Notes: a model not told the origin generated them from the letters alone. A DNA stretch of 64,000 nt from Drosophila pseudoobscura (GCF_009870125.1 NC_046681.1:22705001-22769000); one strand, 5' to 3'. Numbered from the stretch's first letter, positions 27,754 through 42,201 are shown. A program made the numbers and translations.

Positions 27754-29157
27754 TCAGCTGTTGCGCGAGACGACGGTGACCGGATTGAGCAGCGGCTGCG
27801 GTGAGGGACCTGGCGAGTCGCCTCCTCCGTTGCTGCCGCCGCCGCCACCGTGGAGGTGGCTGGGCGACGAGGGCGGCTGCCCCAGATGTGTCATATGCGG
27901 CTGCGGTGCTGTCGCCGCCGCCGCCGCCGCGGAGAGCTGTCTTTGATGTGCCGCCAGAGCGGCGGCCGCCGCATGTTGATGCAACAGCTGTTGGTACTGG
28001 AGTCGCTGGTAGAGCTCGTTGCCGGTCGGAGGCACTCCAAACGGAGGCGGCGGCAGCCCCTGACCAGGTCCTGGTCCGGGCGGAGGCGGCGGCATGCCGG
28101 GCAGTCCGCCGGGTCCGCTCTTTGGCGCAAAGGGATTGTAGCGCTGGTACATGCTGGCCAGGAGACTGGGCGCCGACGGGGGATACGTGAGGAACTGTCC
28201 GAACTGGGGATAGGCCGCCAGACTGGGGAACATGGGTCCAATCAGCGATCGCTTGAAGGCCGCCAGGCGGGAGCGCGAGGCGGCCGTGGTGCGCCGCCTC
28301 AGCTTGCCAGTGGATCCCCCGATGAAGACATCCTCCGCCGAGGGGTCGAGCATCCAGTAGTTGCCCTTCCCGGGATCGTCGTAGTGCCGGGGCACCTTCA
28401 CGAAGCACTTGTTGAGGCTGAGGTTGTGCCGGATGGAGTTCTGCCAGCCCTGCTTGTTGTCCCGGTAGTAGGGATGGTTCGTCATGATGTACTCGTAGAT
28501 CCCGTTGAGGGTCAGCCGCTTCTCCTGGCTCTGGCGAATGGCCATCATGATCAGGGCATTGTAGCTGTAGGGGGGCTTCTCGTTGCCCTTCTTATCCTTC
28601 ACGGGCTTGCCATCGGCGGACTTGGTCTCCGCGTCGCCGTCAGTGGTCTCGCCGTCCCCATCGGCATCACAGTCCACGTCCTCGTCCACGTCGTCGTCGT
28701 CCACCTCATCCACATCGCTCTCGTTGTGGGTGACAGCCGGGGCCGGCGACATCGACGTCACATCCAGATCGGACTCCACATCGCTTTCGGGCTCATGATC
28801 GTGGTCCTGATCGTGTTCCTCATTGCCCCAAGGCGTGGCCACGGGATTGTTGTTATTGTGGTTGGGCAGAAACTTCGATTGATTGTGATTCTCTTCGGCT
28901 TTGTCCTCCTCCTCATCGTCGTGATGCTCCAGGGTCTCCGGCAGTATGGCGTTGATCGAAAAGCTCGACTTTAGATGCGGCGTTCTGGCCATTTTCATCA
29001 GATTCGTGAGATTAATGCCGACGGGATGTGGATGCGAATGATGCGCGAGGGGATGCGAGAGCGGATGCGAGAGCGGATGATGATGCGCAAGCGTGGGCGT
29101 ATGGTGATGATGGGCGTGAGCGCTGATCTCGGGGAGACCATCAACGATCTTCACCAT
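27754..29157 (-). CDS. slp2: Sloppy paired 2, forkhead transcription factor
   Basis: Intronless 467-aa forkhead (FOXG-like) protein, a DNA-binding nuclear regulator of segmentation and head patterning. The forkhead domain runs from about residue 192 ([15 protein letters not shown]) to about 290, with the recognition-helix block [15 protein letters not shown] and the wing block [14 protein letters not shown]. An eh1-type Groucho-binding motif, FSINAILPE, lies near residues 66-74. The N-terminus is His-rich with short HPLS/HPLA repeats. An acidic stretch (about 80-180) precedes the DNA-binding domain, and the C-terminus is rich in Pro, Gly, Ala and Gln. The frame stays open for 31 more codons upstream (to 29,250), but I chose the ATG at 29,157 because it has a good AAAATGG context and gives the MVK start also seen in the paralogue slp1. 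The melanogaster protein is somewhat shorter (about 445 aa, from memory). The symbol rests on the paralogue pair, the order and the longer length of this copy. Confidence 0.96.
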   Translation of the reverse strand: MVKIVDGLPEISAHAHHHHTPTLAHHHPLSHPLSHPLAHHSHPHPVGINLTNLMKMARTPHLKSSFSINAILPETLEHHDDEEEDKAEENHNQSKFLPNHNNNNPVATPWGNEEHDQDHDHEPESDVESDLDVTSMSPAPAVTHNESDVDEVDDDDVDEDVDCDADGDGETTDGDAETKSADGKPVKDKKGNEKPPYSYNALIMMAIRQSQEKRLTLNGIYEYIMTNHPYYRDNKQGWQNSIRHNLSLNKCFVKVPRHYDDPGKGNYWMLDPSAEDVFIGGSTGKLRRRTTAASRSRLAAFKRSLIGPMFPSLAAYPQFGQFLTYPPSAPSLLASMYQRYNPFAPKSGPGGLPGMPPPPPGPGPGQGLPPPPFGVPPTGNELYQRLQYQQLLHQHAAAAALAAHQRQLSAAAAAATAPQPHMTHLGQPPSSPSHLHGGGGGSNGGGDSPGPSPQPLLNPVTVVSRNS

Positions 29158-32100
29158 TTTTGCACAGCCTGCTGCTACCAGTTTTACCCAACAACAATGG
29201 ACAGCAAAGCCATTATATTCTTCGTATTTTCGTAAACAATTCAAATTCAAATTGGCTCTGGCTCTGGCTCTGGCTTGAGGCTTCGTTAAGTCTCAGATTT
29301 CGTTACGTTCAGTTTTGCCGACGCGAGACGAGACTTTTGTTCGTCGTCGTATTGAGATCCCTCACGTCCGTTGCTCTGTCGGGTTTAGTGTAGACTAAAA
29401 ACAAGAATTCCCAATATTCCAATCCCCGACAGAGAGCCCGCTGCGGCGGCTGGCTGTGTGTTCGGCACCGTTGCTCGGGGAGGGGGGGGGATGTACGCCG
29501 TCGGCCAATCGCCGCTGTGGAACGTATCGCTGGCCCTCTCTTTTCGGTTCTGCCTCTCGTTCGCTCTCGCTGGCTGTTGTTGCTGTTCAGATTTGCTTTT
29601 TCCATTCGGTGATAATTGCTTCTGACATGACGCGAACACAACAAACGCCGACGCCGTCACAGTCACACATATTACTGTAAAACGAGAGAGGGAGAGTGCG
29701 AGAGCGAGCGAGCGAGAGAGAGACCTCTTTGTAGTCACCCTTTTTGGGATTGTGGGTTGCATTTTGATACGCTAGGTCTTTCGTTTTACGTTGCTTTTTT
29801 CTCCCCCTCCCCCTTCCCCTCCCCCTCTTTTTGCTCTTTTATATTGGCAGCTGCTGCTCTCCTTCTGTGGTTGTTGCTGTCTTTCGTGTTGGTGTTAATG
29901 TATTTCTTGTTTTTACACACAGTTTCCATTATTAATTGTATCCCAGATTTTTGTTTGCCCGCTTGCCCCCGTTAATTTTTCGCCAGTTTGCAAACTTATG
30001 GATCGTATTTGGTAGGGGTAGGAATCGGAATCGGAATCGGAGTTAAATATGGTCACAGATATGGTATACGAGGGTAGGGACCTCCACCTCTCATTATGGG
30101 AACATGTTGTTGAAATATGTGATGATATTGTATAGATGGATGGATTGTTATGCAATTTCAAAGAACTATAGGTTTATTTTGCATATATTTATATTTACTT
30201 ATTCTATAGATACTGGAACAGCCCATAACAGCCCATAACAGCCCATGGCAGAATCCTGGCTTGTGGTCTGAAAGTTCCTTCTAAATATTGGCAACCTAAA
30301 ACTTTGCTAGATTCCTAAAAGATTGCCTTTAATTTGTGTTGAATAATTTAGTTCTAGAAAATTACTTTAATTATTCAATTATCTAAGGAAATGTGTGTCC
30401 GTCTTTCCAACTTTCTCCTTGAAAAAAAAAAACCAAACACAATTCCAAGTAGTAGAAAATTGTTCCATAAATATAATGCCGTATTTCCTTAGTAGAACGA
30501 ACAACGATTAAATGTAATTTGTTGCAATCAATTGAAGGGAGAAGGGAATTTTCCAGAACAACTGCAAAATGAAAAGCAGCTGCTGGCATTCGCATGTGCC
30601 ACACATGCCACATCCCCAGCCGACGAACCAAACGAATCGATCCGAACCGAGTCGAACCGAACCGAACTCAAAATCGAAATCATTTCTGTAATCATAATAA
30701 TTGTTTTCACAAATTGGGGGCGTGCACTCGTCTGCAGTTGTTGTGCCAGCCAGCCCGATGATTGGAGACGACCCGACCCCTCTGCGTGTCCAAGGGGTGG
30801 GGGTGGGGAGGGGAGGGGGGCTGGGAAAACTTGTTTTACCTGAAACATAAAAAAAAAAAAGTGCAGCCGAAACGGAAGACGAAGCCAAAGACGAAGACGC
30901 CATGTTTGTATCGATGGCCTAACGGAATGTGGTTGGAATTGTATCTGTGTATCTGTGTGGCGGTGTGTGTGTGTGTGTGTCTCCACTCGTGTTTTTGTGC
31001 GGCGTGGCGCGGCCACAACTTATTGGACGCCCCACCAGTGGAGACATGCGCTCTCAGACAGAACGCTCTCTTGGAGAATGGGAACGTGAGAGCAGCCCCC
31101 ATTTCGAGAGGGGGGGTACGACGGGTGGCTCCCCATATCAACGGAGCACCGCTGTTCAAAACAAAATGGCGCCTCACCTCAAAGGCTTGTTAATTGTTGC
31201 CCCCTCGAACAATTTTCAATTGATTTTTCTGCCCCATTGTTTGCCCTGTCTTTCAATTAAATTATTTATCATTGTTATTTTTTTCCCCAGTTTTTCCCTG
31301 TTTTGTAATTGTTTTGGTTGCTTTGAATATACATAACTTTGATGGGGTTTTTCCGTTCTCCCGTTCGCCCGTTTTCCCCCTGTGAAAAACTATTCAAACT
31401 AAGCGAATGGTCGGTCAGCTGTACAGAATTATACGGGGAGCCTGTAATTATGGGTTCCTTATAAAATTGTACGTTTATTCTTTATGCATTATAAAGATGT
31501 TACGGCAAAGAGGATGTCATATGGAATTCTGACATGTCTTTTGTGTAATTGTATCATATTTATGGTGTAAGTGGCGGGAATATTGTGTGGGTTTTTAATT
31601 GATGGTCGTAACAAAACGCGAAATTATATATGTATATTTGAATATTGAGGAACATATTGGTTAATGTTTCAAAATGTATAATTTTTGATTATTATGGTAA
31701 TTGTTGTGTATTTAAGGGAGTTCTAGGGGCTGTTTCCTTGAGGAGATCCCTTTTACTCTACGGACGTATGGGATTTTCCGCCAATAAAAACTGATTTCTA
31801 TATAGTTTTTTCCCGAGATTAGCTTTTAAATTGATTGAAAATTAACTAATTTACTCAATTAGCATATATATTTTGAAAACCTTTTGACAAAAAAAAAGCT
31901 CACTTTTTCGGTATTTTTTGGTATTTTTATAGTCATGTTTTGCTTTACCATTATCTCCCATAAGAAAGGTTATTCTTGATACAAGTTTTTCGTCAAAATC
32001 TTTATGCGTTAGAAATTGTTACTATTATTATTATTAGTTACTATTACTAATACTATGAACTATCTAAAAATAATGCCAACAAATTGGCCCAATCCCGGCT

Positions 32101-34934
32101 AATCGTCGATTTTTTAATATTTATCTCCTCGCGGATTTATTACAAAAAAAAACAGAAATGCTTTTTTCATTTAATAACTTGGAAAATTAACGCTCAATAT
32201 GTAATATTTTAGGACTAAAAATTTGCATATAGATATTCCTAACCAGTTCGTTGATTTGTGCCATTTTTTAACCAAACCTCAAAAACCCAACCTTCTCTTT
32301 GTTTTAGCGCAACGTCGAGTCATACATATTTTGGCTTATATCTGGATTTATCTTATACCTATTGTCACTTTTTTTTTGTAAATATAAGGCTACCCTCTAA
32401 CTATTGAACTAAAATATTATTTTTATATTTTAACATTTTGTCGTACGAAAAACGGAAGTACCCTTATGTACTCTTGTTCATGAATATTTATAGATTCCTA
32501 AGCCCATTTCAGTAGCAAAAAAATGAAGCGTTTACCAAAATCAATATTTTACCACAAACCCCATGCCAAAAACAATCTGCATCGCTTAGAACTTCCCGAC
32601 AATCCGGAAACTACAGACCGTAATTACCCCGTACAAACAAAAATCCCACAAAAACCTCGTCTAGTCGTACGTGAAAAACGAGAGAAGGATTGACAGAGAA
32701 AAAACCAACTTGTCATTGATTAAAACGCTGAAAAGGCGACAGATTTGCTACCGTGTCGGAGTGAGTGGGACAGCGAGACGTGAGTGAGTGCGAGTGTCTG
32801 ATCCGGCAGGGGATTTGGATGCGGATTGACGGAGAGAAAGAGAGTCCCAGAGACTCTCGAGTCGGGGGCGGGGGGCGAGAGTACTTTACTAATCAGCCAG
32901 ATTTATAGCAGGCATTTAGTTTTGTTCGGGGCAAAAACTTTTGATATTTGCACTTTGAGCTAAATTCTGGCTGAAATAAATCCGCGGGGAAGGATGGCCC
33001 TAACCCTTTTCGGGCCACCGATGTCCCGTTTCTCTCAACCCGTTCGGCCGTAAAGTTGGTACGCCCCGTGGTACGCCCGTGCATGTCCTTCCGGGTAGGC
33101 GAATGCCTGTATTTTGATAAACTCAATGGCAGTTTAACCGCAGGATTAGCTTGTTTGTCCAACGGATCAGCGCGATGCATGCAAACAAGGTCCCAGAATC
33201 GAGAACCGAGAGCCCAGAGACAGGATCTCTACCTAAGTGGATGGATATGTGGGTGGCTGGAGAGGTAGCTGAACGGGTTAAGGATCGGTACGTCCTTCTT
33301 CGCTTCCGTTGTTTATATTGTCTGTTTACATGGCCACACAGTCAGCGATCCTTAGATCCTCAGAGCAGTGGCTGTGGCTGTACCTACCCACACGGCTACC
33401 GTTTCGAAAGAGTTAAGCAAGGATTAAATCGATGTATGGATTTAGCGTCCTGAAGGGGACTTAGCTTAGCGCGTATTAATCTCATTTCGTGGACCTCAAG
33501 CTGTGTCCTCGGACACGACCACGTCCTCGTCCTCGTCCACGTCCTTGCCGATGTCTTGGCGTTGCTTTTCCTTCTAATCGCCGTCGCTTAGCCATGCAAA
33601 TATTTTCAATTTCGGATTTGTCTCGATTAAAAGGGAAAAAGGGTTAAACCTCTGCTCAAGCACTCGGCCTTTGGCCTCTCTGGCCTCTCGGGCCTCCTTG
33701 GCCTCTCTGGACCTCTGGTGGTGACATCTGATTCTGTTTTAAGCGTGTTAACCAGTTAACAAAATATAGGTAGATTTTCCAGCCGAGTTTTCCTTTCCCT
33801 ATGCGCTCTGGCGCCCCCTTTGAAGGGGGCTGGGCGGGCGGGCGGGCGGTGGGCTTTTCTCCCTCTTATAAATTGGCCCAATTTCGTTGAAATCACGTTC
33901 ACGGACTCGGACTCGGACACACTTGTTTCCGTTGCTGTTGTTGCTATTATCGTGTGTTTCGTTTTGCAAATAAACAGCCAAATGAGTGTCCTAGAGGTTG
34001 CCTTGAGTACAGCAAAGGGTGCGCCGGCAGGGATGAGGGAGCCCTGGACCCTGGTCCATCGGTCCAGGGAGTGTGCTGTGCGAGCATATGGCTAGGCGGG
34101 AAAGCAGGGTGATGAGCCGGAAACAAGGAGCAAACAAAAAGGAAAACCTTCAGTCTTGGTGTTCAAAAAGTGCGCTATATCAGAGGAAATAGATTTGGAA
34201 TGTTAATGGACGGAGTATTATCGGATGGAGATCGCCTGAAGATAGTAGTGTGCCATATGTTGGAGGTAGGGGAATGGGAATAAGGAATGTAATTGAATTT
34301 AGTGCGAATGTGGGCAAATATTTGCATAAAAACATTTCCCATTTGTTGGCAGAGTTCTTTGATGGCTATGAAGATGATGTTTAAGGCCTGTGGAAGATGT
34401 GTGGCAGATCCATTGCAAATTATTCCTTATATTCCTGCATGATATTTCCTCTAGGATCATATTCTGCTTCTCTATACCCAACTTCTTTTCCCTTCTGTGA
34501 TGGTCTTGGTAGCGCATCAACAGAGTCATGAATATATCGCCTAAAAAAGCTGCACACTCCCCCTTTTTGGGTGGCGGTGGCCCGTGGCCCTTCCCTTCGC
34601 AGCAACACTTGATAATTGTTGACAATGTGTTATAAACTGATTTACACGCATTTAACGAAAACGAAAAGAGAAACATTGCCAAAACTCACGCAGCGCCAAC
34701 ACCAACAACACCAGCGACACGAGCAACATTAACAACCCACAAACGTTGACAAAGTCGAGTCGATGCGAGGCGAGTCGAGGCGACACTCGTCAGCGACATC
34801 GTTAAGGGCAACAGTGGCAGTGGCACAAGCGGCAGGCAGTGGCAGATTCAGCGGCGGCAGAGGGGGGGCAGCAGCAACCGCTTAGATGTCATCGTTAGCG
34901 CTGGTGGAGAGGGGAGAGGGAGTGGGTGAGGGGT

Positions 34935-34950
34935 GGGGGGGGGGGGGGGG
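34935..34950. repeat. 16-G homopolymer
   Basis: Sixteen consecutive G on the plus strand inside a G-rich block. Long G runs are unusual in Drosophila and prone to assembly and sequencing length errors. Confidence 0.8.
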
Positions 34951-35050
34951 AGCGGGTAGAGGGAGTTGGAGTGGGAGCGGTCGCGTGTGCCACGCGAGGG
35001 TGGCGGCACACAACTTCAAGGGGACAACCGGACCCCGAGCTCAACTCTAA

Positions 35051-35117
35051 TATGTGGCATGGTGTGGCATGGTGTGGCATGGTGCATGGTGCGGTGTGCG
35101 GTGTGTGGCATGGTGTG
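35051..35117. repeat. GGCATGGTGT decamer array
   Basis: About five imperfect copies of the 10-bp unit TGGCATGGTG with a GCGGTGTG interruption. Confidence 0.8.
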
Positions 35118-38100
35118 ATGTGCTGCTCTCTGATGTGTGTTAATGAACTGCGTAACAATTAACAGCCGCAACAACAAGCATCAACAAAAAAAACGAAAGT
35201 AAGGAAAGCCTAGCTATGGGTAATACCCTTCTGGATCGATCAGTACTATATGATATGGCCTATGGCCTATGGCCTACTATATTGTATAGCCTTTGATATG
35301 GCACTCTGATCTTGACTGAATTTCATAGAACTATGGGGGTAGGGTTAGGTGTGATCTTCTTTAAGAATAAAAAGGTTTTAGGCATGCATAGAATCGAATT
35401 TCTATAACAAAGTATACTCTTTCTAAAAGCTATACCTAAAGCCCTATATGATGTGTCCCATTTTGTTCAAATTTCGCTTTAATTCTGGACAAATATGTAA
35501 CAATTTTGGGGGTCTCGTCCTCCATTAAAGGGTTGCCCTATGAACGATTGTGGCCCTGACGATTTCGACTTTGAAAAGTGAAGGACAGACATGGTTTTAC
35601 ACCTCCTTTTCTCGAATTTTTCTATACGTTTCTTCACTGCACTACAACCCGCCCCTCTCTATGGTATTACCCTTTGAAAGGGCATCAAAAGTCACTGGCC
35701 ACGCGCATGTATGTCATGTCACAACCTCGAACCCAAAACATCATCGACAACTGCGGGTTCTTGTGCCTTTTGCCGATTTATTGCCACAGAAGATCGCCCA
35801 GAGATCGGCACGATTATGCTGGTGCTTCCTCAACTTCCTCTCGATATTCATTGGGCATTGGTCAGTTCTGCTCCCGGGTGCCAGAGAACACAAGTTCTGC
35901 TCTGCTCTGATCTAAATCAATTTAATTGAGGTCCAAGTGCTGGCCCTTGGCCCGGCTTAATTTGTTGATTTGTGCTCGCTCTCTCACTCTCTCTCTGTTG
36001 AAACCCATTAGCAGTGTCTATCAGTGTGAAATCTGAGGCAGCCAGGGTGTTCGGGGGCTTCTATCGGATGGATCTGGAAGGCAGTAGGGGAACAGATAGA
36101 AGAAGGTAGTGAGAACTGAGGGACATATGGGTTGTCTGTGTGTGTTTTCTTGAATCTGTGGGGCATAAAGTTTCCTCTTTGAAGGATGAAGAACGCAGCT
36201 TCTGGGGTCATTTCCGGCTCAGCCTTAAGCAGGCCCCCAAGTAGATGTCTTGAACTTTGGGCCCCACAAGAAACGCTCGCAATTCCCCTACGGCAAGTGC
36301 AAAATTGAAAAGTTCAGATGCCAACTGATCATGCAAGGCTGTCTTTCATCCCAAGCCCGGCATGAACTCACTTCCGTTCTCCAGAGGGGCGGAGGGTCAG
36401 ATCTCAAGTGCAATTCGTAATTACTCATTCATAATTTCTGCTCGAGTATGAGTATTTCTCGGTTCTCTGTCTTCAATTGAAAGAACTACGCATCGTGCGA
36501 GTACTAGGCTTATTCATTCATTCATTCATTTATTTACGAGTATTTATTATTCGAATTGGTTTCGGGGGCTGGGGTGGGGTGGGGTGGGGTCGGGTCCAGC
36601 AGAGGTCTGGCGGCGTAAATTAACTTAATTGAAATTCGGGTCAACAGAGAGGCCAAGATAATGAAAGAAACTAATTAAGGAGAACTACTGGAACCCCCCC
36701 TCACCACCCCTCACCCCCTCTAGGCGCTCTCTGATTGCCTGCGCCACTGCCCACATGATTTTTTTCTATTGTTGTTGCGGGGTTTGCGCATTTGTCGCTT
36801 AAATATTTTCAAATATTTTCCCAAATTGTATTTGTATTGCCATTATTTGATTAGTTGTGCGCCCCAGTGTCCGTGGGTTAACAATTATTTTATTAATAAA
36901 TATTTGAATGGCCTGCCCTCATCCGAACCTCTACCATCATCATCATCATCATCGTCATCGTAGAGCTCTGGTAATATCGAGTGCTGGCCAGCCGCCACAT
37001 CAGTTTCAATTAAAAACACATTTTGTGGTCACTGTGTGGTCGCCACTTGGAGGGTTCAAGGGGGTCGGGTCGCCTGGTTAGGGTTCCAATTTACCCCGCG
37101 AGGTGACACGCCCGATACTTGCGGGGCTTCCCAGCAGAGAGCGGGGACCGGGGACTGGGTGTGGTATAGGGGATCCCTGGTGTGGTGCCATTGTGGTGGC
37201 CATCATCAAACTGGATTGCGGGCTTCAATCGATAAATGTCAATATTTTTGCACGACAACTTGGCTAAAAGAGTGCAACGGGCTTAGTGTCAGCTGATATC
37301 TGTGTTAGTCGATGGGCAAGAACCTCTCTCTAACCCCCCTCTAACCCCCAGTTGAAAGTGGAATCAAAAGCCGTTCAAGTAGTACAAATAGGACTTACTA
37401 TATGAGTTTTATCAGTGTTCTCCCAGGGAAAGTACCTAAAAAGAACTCATGGTATGGGTAAAAAGTCTGAAATTTGTGCATAAAGTTCAATTTTAAAGCT
37501 AGAGCATTCAAATTTTGTACAAAAATGTGAAATAATAATATGGAATTTTGGTTTTTTTTTTATTTTTCTATCAAACCACAACTTCAACACCTCCTCTCCC
37601 AAGAAACCAAGAAAGAAAAGAACCAAGAAAAAATTTAAAAATTTCTATATATTAATTCAAAATTTTCTTAAAGATATGTTTATAGCTCTTCATCGTTTAG
37701 CTCAAATTGTAGGAAGGAATAACCGATCAAGTTAAACTTAATGGGAAAAGGGTATTCCATCGATAACTCTATGCCTGATGGACTTATCCGATCCGTATAT
37801 GTCCATCTTTCCCAGACAAAACTCGTTTCTCTATATATATTTTAGTATATACATCTCTAAAGGGTTCCGTAACGCTTGGCCACAGCTCTCCTGCTAGCCC
37901 CCTCGCCAAAATATTGAGAGACATCTGCAAAAAATCCCTAACACCTAGGCCACCACTTAGACACCTCTTTCAACGGCCTTTGAACTGCCCAAGAAAGTTC
38001 CCTAGCTTACAGATGTAGCTACTGCTTCATCCTATCAAAGATCTCTATAGAGAGTAGCCACAAAAAAGGAGACAAAGCCTTGGAAATCCAAAGAAAAAAC

Positions 38101-39621
38101 CCATGCAGGCCTTAAGCCTTTGCCCAAACAAAGCGAAGAACTAACCGATTATATATCAAATATTTATGAAATACGGCAGGAGGATGGGAGGATGGGATAG
38201 AAGACGGATACGGATAGGGATAGGGATAGGCCTAAGCCACGGTTGAGGGGTTTGAATCATTAACGGGCTACAGGGAGCAACCAGGAGTCTAAACGCACAA
38301 GAAGTGTAACAAACGGCACACGCACAACGCCGGAGGAGAGCGATCCTTGTGTAGGTCCTGGCCTGGTCCTGTCCTGGCCTATGGTTGCACGCTGGGTAAT
38401 CAGGTCTTGGCATCTGCTTGAGCCTCGGACCCACAAGGTTGCTCTTTCGACTCACCGTAAGCCGTGCACTTAACCCGGGTAATAAGATAGGTGAGGCAGG
38501 GGATCCGCACGGTCCATTCTGCTTGTTATCTTTGCAAATTGCATGTCGAGCACTTAAGCCAATTGTACGAGTATGAGAGAGCTACAGCAGATCCTTACAA
38601 AGGAGAACTGGTTAAGACGTTTTTGTGCGCTTGAGCGCGTGCTACTCTCTCTCTCTCTAGGCCCCTGTCTGGTGCCCATTCTCTTTCCAATTCTATTCTA
38701 AAGTGATACAGTTAAACAAATCCCAGGGCAGCCGCAATCCATGAACCAATAATGCTGCCACAGGAACACGCGAAGGATACCCTCTCTCTCTCTCGTACCC
38801 TGGACTGATTTAGCGACTTAGACCTTCGGCCTAGTCCCGGGCTTAGGTAAGTGGATTGCCGATTCCGCTGCCATGCCGGTAGCATACGAGTATAATTGGG
38901 AAATGTGTTAAGTATATAATGCGCTCATCCGATCTATTTCAATAACAAACCGAAGCATCTTAAGCTGGGCAAACCAGGCCTGCCGTCCTATATATCCCAA
39001 TAAAACAATGCCCCTGATCTGGGGATTGGGCACAAAAGTTTTCCCATCTATGGACCGGAGTATATGCAAAATATTGGACTGCTCGATGGCTTGGCTTAGG
39101 GCGTGTGGGCCCAAAAGGCGATTTAACTCTTGCGCTGGACCTAAGCCGAGCATAAGCCCCAAATATGTACATACAAGGGGCATACAGGAGCTTGTTTTTA
39201 GGAAAAGAGTTCTGCGCTAGAGGCAGCAGAAAAGAGCAAATTCTATGGCTATTTGATAAACAAAGCAATGGGTTGGGTAGAGGAACAGGGATTGTCCTAT
39301 ATGCATATGAACTGAAAAAGGTAGAGCTTCATGGAGATGGAGATATGGGAGACACTCCTAAAAGAGCAGTAGCTTCTATGCCTCTAGCTCTCTCCACCTC
39401 GTAAACCTCTAGATCCTAGACGAGACTACCTCAAAACCCGTTTAACGATTGCAATACACATCAATCCACCTCAAGACCCTATCCCCACTCGAATGGCCTT
39501 TAAAGGTATCACGATCTGAACTATTATACAACCCAATCCCTCTCCCTCTCCCCCTCCACCTATCCCCATCTGACACCTTATAAAACTGCCAGCTAATCGT
39601 TTCAATAACATGATTTACCCA

Positions 39622-39662
39622 GCACACACACACACACACACACACACGCGCGCACACACACA
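39622..39662. repeat. (CA)n microsatellite
   Basis: About 40 bp of CA repeats with a CGCGCG interruption. Confidence 0.9.
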
Positions 39663-40802
39663 ATAATTTACAATTATTGAAACGATGAAAAATGGGCACA
39701 CAAAATATGATAATTGCTACTGATCGCAGCCCAATGGAGGGAGCCCGCGTCCCTGCTGCCAGAAAGAGAGGGAACGAGGATTAATCTAGTAACGATGATA
39801 TTAATTATCATTTCGTTTACAAATCGCTGTAGGAAGGGGGGACACAAAAGCGCTGTATTTATGATATTATCAAGGCTTGTTATTCGAATTTTCTTTGTGG
39901 GGTGGGGGCGGGGGGAAAACTTGTTGATGCCATTGATATGAGGCAGCGATGGAATGGATGATGATGATGATGCTCCCTTTTTCTCACATTTTTTACTCCA
40001 ACGCGCACTTACAGATACACAGATACACACACATGTCAAGTGATCAAAGAATCAGAAGCCGCTTTCCCAACAGTGAAAATATACGAAATGAAGCCATCAG
40101 AGAAACCCAAAAAAACAAGGCCCAGTCCCGGGCCCGGGCTATTGCTCTGCATGTCGGTGCCCTTTCTAGTATTTCCTTAAGGTTCTCATCTTTCCCAAAT
40201 CGAAGACGGGGCAGCGCTGCAAGAGCCCGGGCATATTAGTTTGAGAAATTGTATAACAAAAGTGAGAGAGAGAGAGAGAGAAGTGTGCTGTGCTCTCTGT
40301 CCAGAACTAGTAGACAATGGCCTGGCTGGACCCCATATCTGGCTGGGATCTTACCTGCGGTGCCCGGCACACATCTCTCACAGCTGGAGTTGTCACTGGG
40401 CATGTAAAGACCTAAACAATATTGAGACAACAACACACTGCGGCCACTGGGGGTAAAGTCAATGGGTGATGGCTCATTTTGTGCGACTCCGACTCCGGCT
40501 CTGGCTCCGACTCTGGCTCCGACTCCGGCTCCTACTCCCTCGTTTTCTGCCTTTTTTTTGGGAATCATTTTCATGTTTGCCGCTGGCTCAGCAAACAACT
40601 AATTAAGTCATCAGGATGAAAGGAAACTCAAGCTAGAGGAAGCTGAATAAATGTGAAACGAACGGCGTTGGACAGCAGATGTATGGCCCAAAAAAAAGGT
40701 GAATAATCATCATCAAAATATTAAGACATTTCAATCTTGTTTTTCTCTGAAAAAATTCACCAAAACCCAAGGAAAAAATATGGAATTTTTCTTTTAAAAT
40801 TT

Positions 40803-41160
40803 TTTATTTATTTTTGTAAACTTTTTTTGATATATGCTGTATAGGTATATATTTTTCGGCCCCCATTCGGCACCAGAGGGCGGGGCCCTCACCAGAGCGG
40901 GCCTTTTTCCTGGGGTTTTTCGTTTTGTCGACTTTCCAGGCCGACAATGGGGGCCCGCTGAAGACCAAATGTTTGTGAAATGGCCGAAAGAATTTGCTAA
41001 ATGCAGCATTTAGACGTCATAGGATGCGGGGAAGGTGGCAGGCAGGCAGGCAGGGAGCACTACCACACCCCAGTCCCCACTGTGTGACGGCGGCGGCGGC
41101 TTGGCAAAGCCTTGTCCCGTGGATCCAAAGCGCTGGGCGTTGCAGCCTCGGAGGCACTCC
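40803..41160 (-). other. slp1: slp1 3' untranslated region with poly(A) signals
   Basis: About 350 bp follow the slp1 stop. Two overlapping minus-strand AATAAA hexamers (40,803-40,812) in an AT-rich stretch are the likely polyadenylation signal. There are no other coding signs here. Confidence 0.5.
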
Positions 41161-42201
41161 TTAGCTGGCGGGGAACTTGCCGAAGAACTGCATCCGCTGG
41201 AAGAGCTCGGCGCTCATGTGCGGAGCATAGCCCTGCAGCTGGCCGGGATGCGGCGACTGCTGATGGCTGGGCGGGGCGGCAGCGGCCGCCTGGTACTGCA
41301 TCTGCTGGTGGAGGGCCGCCTGGTAGGCGGCGGGATTCATGCGCTGGTAGAGCGCCGCAGCGGCAGCGGCGGCGGCGGCAGCAGCGCCGGCAAAGGGCAC
41401 GCCTGGGTAGCCGTAGCCGGGCGCGGGGGCACCATAGCCACTGGGCATCATGGGCGAGAAGATGGCCTGGCGGTAGGCGGCGAGGCGGGTGCGGCTGGCG
41501 CCGGGATTCTTGCGGCGCAGCTTGCCGGTGGTCTCGCCGATGAAGACCTCCTCGGCAGAGGGGTCCAGGATCCAGTAGTTGCCCTTGCCGGGGTCGTCGT
41601 AGCTGCGCGGGATCTTGGTGAAGCACTTGTTGAGGCTCAGGTTGTGCCGGATGGAGTTCTGCCAGCCCCGCTTGTTGGCCTTGAAGTAGGGGAAGCGGTT
41701 GATCAGGTACTGGTAGATCCCGTTGAGGGTCAGGCGCTGCTCGGGGCTGTCCTGGATGGCCATCATGATGAGGGCATTGTAGCTGTACGGCGGCTTCTTG
41801 GTGTCGCTGCTGCAGCCGCTCATCTTCTGCTTCTTGCTGGGGTTGCCCTCGCCCTCGCTCTCCTCCTCCTCCAGCTGGTCCTCCTCGTCGTCGAACTCCA
41901 CGTCCAGCTTGTCGTTGTTCTGCGACGACAGCGACTCGGCGGCACTGCTCATGGGTGTGCTGGTCCGCGAGGGGCTGTCGAAATCCTCCGAAGCCGACAG
42001 CTCGCCATCGGAGTTGCCATAAGGATGCACATACTGCTGGTGATGGTGTTGGTGCTGGTGTTGGTGATGGTGTGGCAGGGGCATGGGCTCATGCTTGATG
42101 ATCGGCGCCGATGTTGCGGTTTTGTTTGTGGGTTTCTTGGCCAGAATGGCGTCGATGGAGAAGTTGCTCTTGAACTCCATTTCGCAGACACTTTTCACCA
42201 T
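41161..42201 (-). CDS. slp1: Sloppy paired 1, forkhead transcription factor
   Basis: Intronless 346-aa forkhead protein, the shorter of the two slp paralogues, known as a pair-rule/segment-polarity regulator that represses or activates targets in embryonic stripes. The forkhead domain covers roughly residues 135-230 ([15 protein letters not shown], then [29 protein letters not shown]). An eh1 motif, FSIDAIL, sits at residues 14-20 and is known in this family to recruit Groucho. A His/Gln tract lies near residues 47-60, an acidic stretch before the forkhead, and a poly-Ala run (about 270-285) after it. Two start codons are close together: 42,207 (348 aa) and 42,201 (346 aa). I chose the second because its context (AAAATGG) is better and it restores the MVK start shared with slp2. 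It lies in the same orientation as slp2, about 12 kb upstream of it. Confidence 0.96.
   Translation of the reverse strand: MVKSVCEMEFKSNFSIDAILAKKPTNKTATSAPIIKHEPMPLPHHHQHQHQHHHQQYVHPYGNSDGELSASEDFDSPSRTSTPMSSAAESLSSQNNDKLDVEFDDEEDQLEEEESEGEGNPSKKQKMSGCSSDTKKPPYSYNALIMMAIQDSPEQRLTLNGIYQYLINRFPYFKANKRGWQNSIRHNLSLNKCFTKIPRSYDDPGKGNYWILDPSAEEVFIGETTGKLRRKNPGASRTRLAAYRQAIFSPMMPSGYGAPAPGYGYPGVPFAGAAAAAAAAAAALYQRMNPAAYQAALHQQMQYQAAAAAPPSHQQSPHPGQLQGYAPHMSAELFQRMQFFGKFPAS

Larger units (their letters stand above)
29158..40802. other. slp2-slp1 intergenic region, no gene seen
   Basis: About 11.6 kb between the two forkhead genes. The first few hundred bases (29,158 to about 29,400) should be the slp2 5' leader and promoter, but I cannot place the start site. 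The rest has no coding region I can support: 31.4-32.7 kb and 37.4-37.9 kb are AT-rich, and there are G-rich and CA-rich simple repeats at 29.48, 34.93 and 39.62 kb and a GGCATGGTGT array at 35.05 kb. By analogy with D. melanogaster, enhancers shared by slp1 and slp2 are expected here. Confidence 0.6.

Noticed and set aside
27850-28974. 374-codon plus-strand open frame antisense to slp2
   Set aside because: Same reason: antisense of a GC-rich coding region with no recognisable domain.
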